Shown: positions 63,050-64,000 of the stretch, one piece after another
Layout: every line of letters starts with the position of its first letter
Numbering within the stretch: the stretch's first letter is position 1
Assembly (NCBI GenBank): GCA_009760855.2
Contig: WPIO01000004.1
Coordinates: 2,352,001-2,416,000 of the forward strand
Length of the DNA stretch: 64,000 nt
Direction: 5' to 3'
From: Cristatella mucedo
Taxonomy: Eukaryota; Bryozoa; Phylactolaemata; Cristatellidae
Made by a program: the position numbers and the translations under genes
The notes under the pieces: model-generated
Told to the model about the DNA's origin: nothing
The model's database searches: none
Seen by the model: only the letters and a program-made list of their open reading frames with translations

Positions 63050-64000
63050 AATGTAATGTATCTCCGTGTGTAATGTAATGTATCTCCGTGTGTAACTTCA
63101 CAAAGCCATAAGACTATGTGGGTGTGACGAAGGAGAGTTTGGTATAGTGCACTCACAGCCTAAGCGGCTTTTGGTACGAATCCGGTGGCCAAGAGACTTC
63201 GTCTCACAAAACAAAGAGAAAGTGAGAAGTATAGCAGAGTCAGGAGAGCAGTTGAGGTAGAGAGTAGAATGAAAGTAACAGCTCAGGATCGCTGAAAAGG
63301 ATGAGCCATAGTCGGCAGCAGGAGAGTAGTTGTCGGTGCTTAAGAATTGTGGAAGCGAGTTCCACAGTGTCTCTGCTTGCTTTGCTCAATCTTTCGGCAG
63401 GACTAGCACCTGCAGAGCTAAAGCCTCTGTCGCCAACGGTCTTTAGCAGAGAAGTGGAACAGCTAATTTATTTTCCATACAGGACCTGAGGGCGCGAATA
63501 GGCTGAAACTGGTGCAGCAGTTCAGCTAGGTAAGAAGGAGCCAAGCCGTGGCGGGCCTTGTGGGTCAGCATAAGAACTTTGCTCTGCATCCATTGATCAA
63601 CCGGCATCCATCCTATCTCAATTAGCAAAGGAGACGCGCACATACCTCTGGGACTTGAAAACTAGCCTTGCAGCCGTATTCATAGCCAGCTGCAGTAGCC
63701 CAGTTGCTTTGCTTTGGTAGCCCAGCCAAGAGGGAACTACAATAATCAAGCCAATGCCGAACTAAAGAGCTAACTAGATTTTTGCAAGCCACTGTGGAAG
63801 AGAGCTCCTAATCTTAGATAGGGATCAGACGTGATGGCTAGCTGTAGAAGCAGCCTTTTGAATGAAGCTTTTAAAATTTAGGCAGCTGTCGAAAACGACA
63901 AATAAATTTCGAGCACGTGGTAATGGCCGCACAATAGCATCACCGATTAGAAGAGCAAAGCCTTTATCCAGCCTCACGCTTAGGGTGTCCTATGAGTAAC
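63050..64000 (-). mobile_element. L2-B LINE 3' end, continues beyond the window
   Basis: Begins with a duplicated tail (aatgtaatgtatctccgtgt twice). Then minus VGYRI-type tail, [11 protein letters not shown]-like [33 protein letters not shown], and upstream GYQSKATGLLQLAM, ARNLFVVFDSCLNFKSFIQK. Confidence 0.88.

Overview
This is animal nuclear DNA. It holds two spliced protein-coding genes with GT-AG introns, dense fossil LINEs of the L2 clade, tRNA-derived SINEs, and very long simple repeats. Both genes are on the + strand and most similar to metazoan families. The repeat content suggests an invertebrate, but I cannot name the taxon. Nothing prokaryotic (operons, CRISPR, Shine-Dalgarno sites) is present.

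Gene 1 (1-16596) is the 3' part of a MYSM1-type histone H2A deubiquitinase. Nine exons join in a consistent phase into 418 residues. They carry the end of a SWIRM domain, a linker and a complete MPN+ (JAMM) metalloprotease domain with all zinc and catalytic residues. The N-terminal SANT part lies to the left of the window. Gene 2 (27249-36750) is a complete four-exon UFC1, the E2 enzyme of the UFM1 pathway. It is 168 residues long, with the catalytic cysteine at position 116 and the TAK motif at 106-108. A poly(A) signal lies about 350 bp after the stop.

Layout: 1-16.6 kb MYSM1, with introns holding LINE, SINE and Tc1/mariner remains; 16.6-27.2 kb intergenic, with an odd CpG-rich block (19-20.6 kb) and about 1 kb of (GA)n; 27.2-37.1 kb UFC1; 37-44 kb repeats, including a degenerate array of about 175 bp monomers (41.6-43.0 kb) and a related inverted pair (39.9-41.0 kb); 44.6-50.3 kb CpG-rich blocks, an AGAGAC/AGAGGC hexamer array and perfect hairpins; 50.9-64 kb almost wholly nested L2 LINEs, including the least damaged copy (60.9-62.8 kb).

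Two LINE families recur. 'L2-A' has a tail with the core AAGCGCCTAGAAAGAGATTG followed by (TTA)n. 'L2-B' ends in an ACATT-rich tail. Two SINE families are seen. SINE-1 has a B-box GGTTCGANTCC. SINE-2 has a tRNA-like head and a tail resembling the L2-A 3' end, which suggests it uses L2 machinery. Most other open frames are simple-repeat artefacts or LINE debris. I found no convincing new multi-gene system. The most unusual structures are the 175 bp array, the outward-facing Tc1 pair and the tail-to-tail L2 palindrome.
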